This document shows positions 4,731 to 5,240 of a stretch of 5,240 nt of DNA, in pieces. Position 1 is the first letter of the stretch; each line of letters begins with the position of its first letter. The notes under the pieces are model-generated. The model was not told the origin of the DNA. It saw only the letters and a program-made list of their open reading frames with translations, and did not search any database. Made by a program: the position numbers and the translations under genes. The stretch is from Rhizobium sp. Q54 (GTDB taxonomy: Bacteria > Pseudomonadota > Alphaproteobacteria > Rickettsiales > UBA1997). The stretch covers positions 1 to 5,240 of the forward strand of contig CAMBFP010000081.1 of the NCBI GenBank assembly GCA_945865745.1. Direction: 5' to 3'.

Positions 4731-5240
4731 TTATACTTTTGGTAAGGTTACGCCGGTTTGTCCCATGTATTTACCTGCGCGCATGTCGTAAGAGATTTCG
4801 CAAGGTTGATCGCCTTTAAAAAACAAGAATTGGCAGGCTCCTTCGAAGGCGTAAATTTTTGCCGGGAGTGGAGTTGTGTTAGAAAATTCTAAAGTGACGT
4901 GACCTTCCCAGCCTGGTTCTAGCGGGGTTACATTGACGATAATTCCGCAACGAGCGTAAGTTGATTTGCCAACGCAAACCACTAATAAATCTTTTGGGAT
5001 GCGAAAATATTCTACTGTGCGCGCTAGAGCGAAGCTATTTGGTGGAATTATGCAAACGTCAGTTGTGCGATTTACAAAACTAGTTTCGCAAAAATTTTTT
5101 GGATCAACTACGGCTGAATCAATGTTGGTAAAGATCTTGAATTCGTTGGAAACGCGAGCATCGTAGCCGTAAGAAGAATTGCCATAAGAGATTATTTTTT
5201 GTCCATTCTCATCAAGCTTAACTTGGTGAGGGAAAAATGG
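4731..5240 (-). CDS. dcd: dCTP deaminase (5' end missing)
   Basis: Dcd hydrolytically deaminates dCTP to dUTP and ammonia, feeding dUMP to thymidylate synthesis. The frame is open to the window edge, giving 169 residues. Relatives of this type have about 185, so roughly 15-20 N-terminal residues are missing. Motifs are ISYGNSSYGYDARV (17-30 of the fragment), CIIPPNSFALARTVEYFRIP (63-82), GKSTYARCG (91-99), WEGHVTLEFSN (111-121) and AGKYMGQTGVTLP (155-167). Ser93, Arg97 and Glu118 correspond to E. coli Ser111, Arg115 and the catalytic Glu138. A GTG at 4982 could be mistaken for the start, but conserved sequence continues before it. The version with STYARCG and NVTPLEP is the alphaproteobacterial, Rickettsia-like form. 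A 94-bp palindrome-bearing gap separates it from the next gene, so co-transcription is uncertain. Confidence 0.97.
   Translation of the reverse strand, partial: PFFPHQVKLDENGQKIISYGNSSYGYDARVSNEFKIFTNIDSAVVDPKNFCETSFVNRTTDVCIIPPNSFALARTVEYFRIPKDLLVVCVGKSTYARCGIIVNVTPLEPGWEGHVTLEFSNTTPLPAKIYAFEGACQFLFFKGDQPCEISYDMRAGKYMGQTGVTLPKV

Noticed and set aside
4731..4982. GTG at 4982 as the dcd start
   Set aside because: Conserved Dcd sequence, including SYGYDARV and CIIPPNSFALART, continues upstream in frame to the window edge.

Overview
The window looks like an A+T-rich alphaproteobacterial chromosome, probably from a Rickettsiales- or Holosporales-like lineage. The clearest pointer is the dCTP deaminase, whose YDARVSNEFKIFTN and GKSTYARCGIIVNVTPLE segments resemble, from memory, the Rickettsia-type enzyme. 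The RpoH, RbfA and RibBX-type proteins also fit Alphaproteobacteria. The exact clade is an inference and needs a database search. Rickettsia itself lacks riboflavin synthesis, so a riboflavin-making relative (or a free-living cousin) is more likely.

Layout: one gene fragment lies on the + strand and six genes lie on the - strand. At the left edge is the 3' part of a znuA-like periplasmic zinc-binding protein gene (2-691, +). A 130-bp convergent gap separates it from a compact - strand block. Read in the direction of transcription, from right to left, that block is dcd (5' end cut by the window edge), an exported intradiol-dioxygenase-fold protein, rbfA, rpoH, ribE and ribBX. rbfA and rpoH overlap by 26 bp. 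rpoH and ribE are 3 bp apart (TAA-AAA-ATG). This suggests an rbfA-rpoH-ribE transcript that may run on into ribBX.

Functionally, the block joins ribosome maturation (RbfA), the heat-shock sigma factor (RpoH) and two riboflavin steps: DHBP synthesis by the RibB domain and riboflavin synthase RibE. Dcd supplies dUTP/dUMP for thymidylate synthesis. The RibA-like half of RibBX has lost its zinc cysteines and catalytic motif, so GTP cyclohydrolase II, and also RibD and RibH, would have to be encoded elsewhere.

Every intergenic gap longer than about 60 bp carries a palindrome or a REP-like element. These are a degenerate one in the convergent gap, a hairpin between ribE and ribBX, an inverted pair of REP-like units upstream of rbfA, and a two-arm palindrome between dcd and the dioxygenase-like gene. 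I found no RNA gene, CRISPR array, insertion sequence, FMN riboswitch or convincing sigma-70 or sigma-32 promoter. The most unusual item is the exported intradiol-fold protein, which keeps only two of the four canonical iron ligands and may not be an enzyme. The window is otherwise mostly housekeeping, and I see no clear novel multi-gene system.
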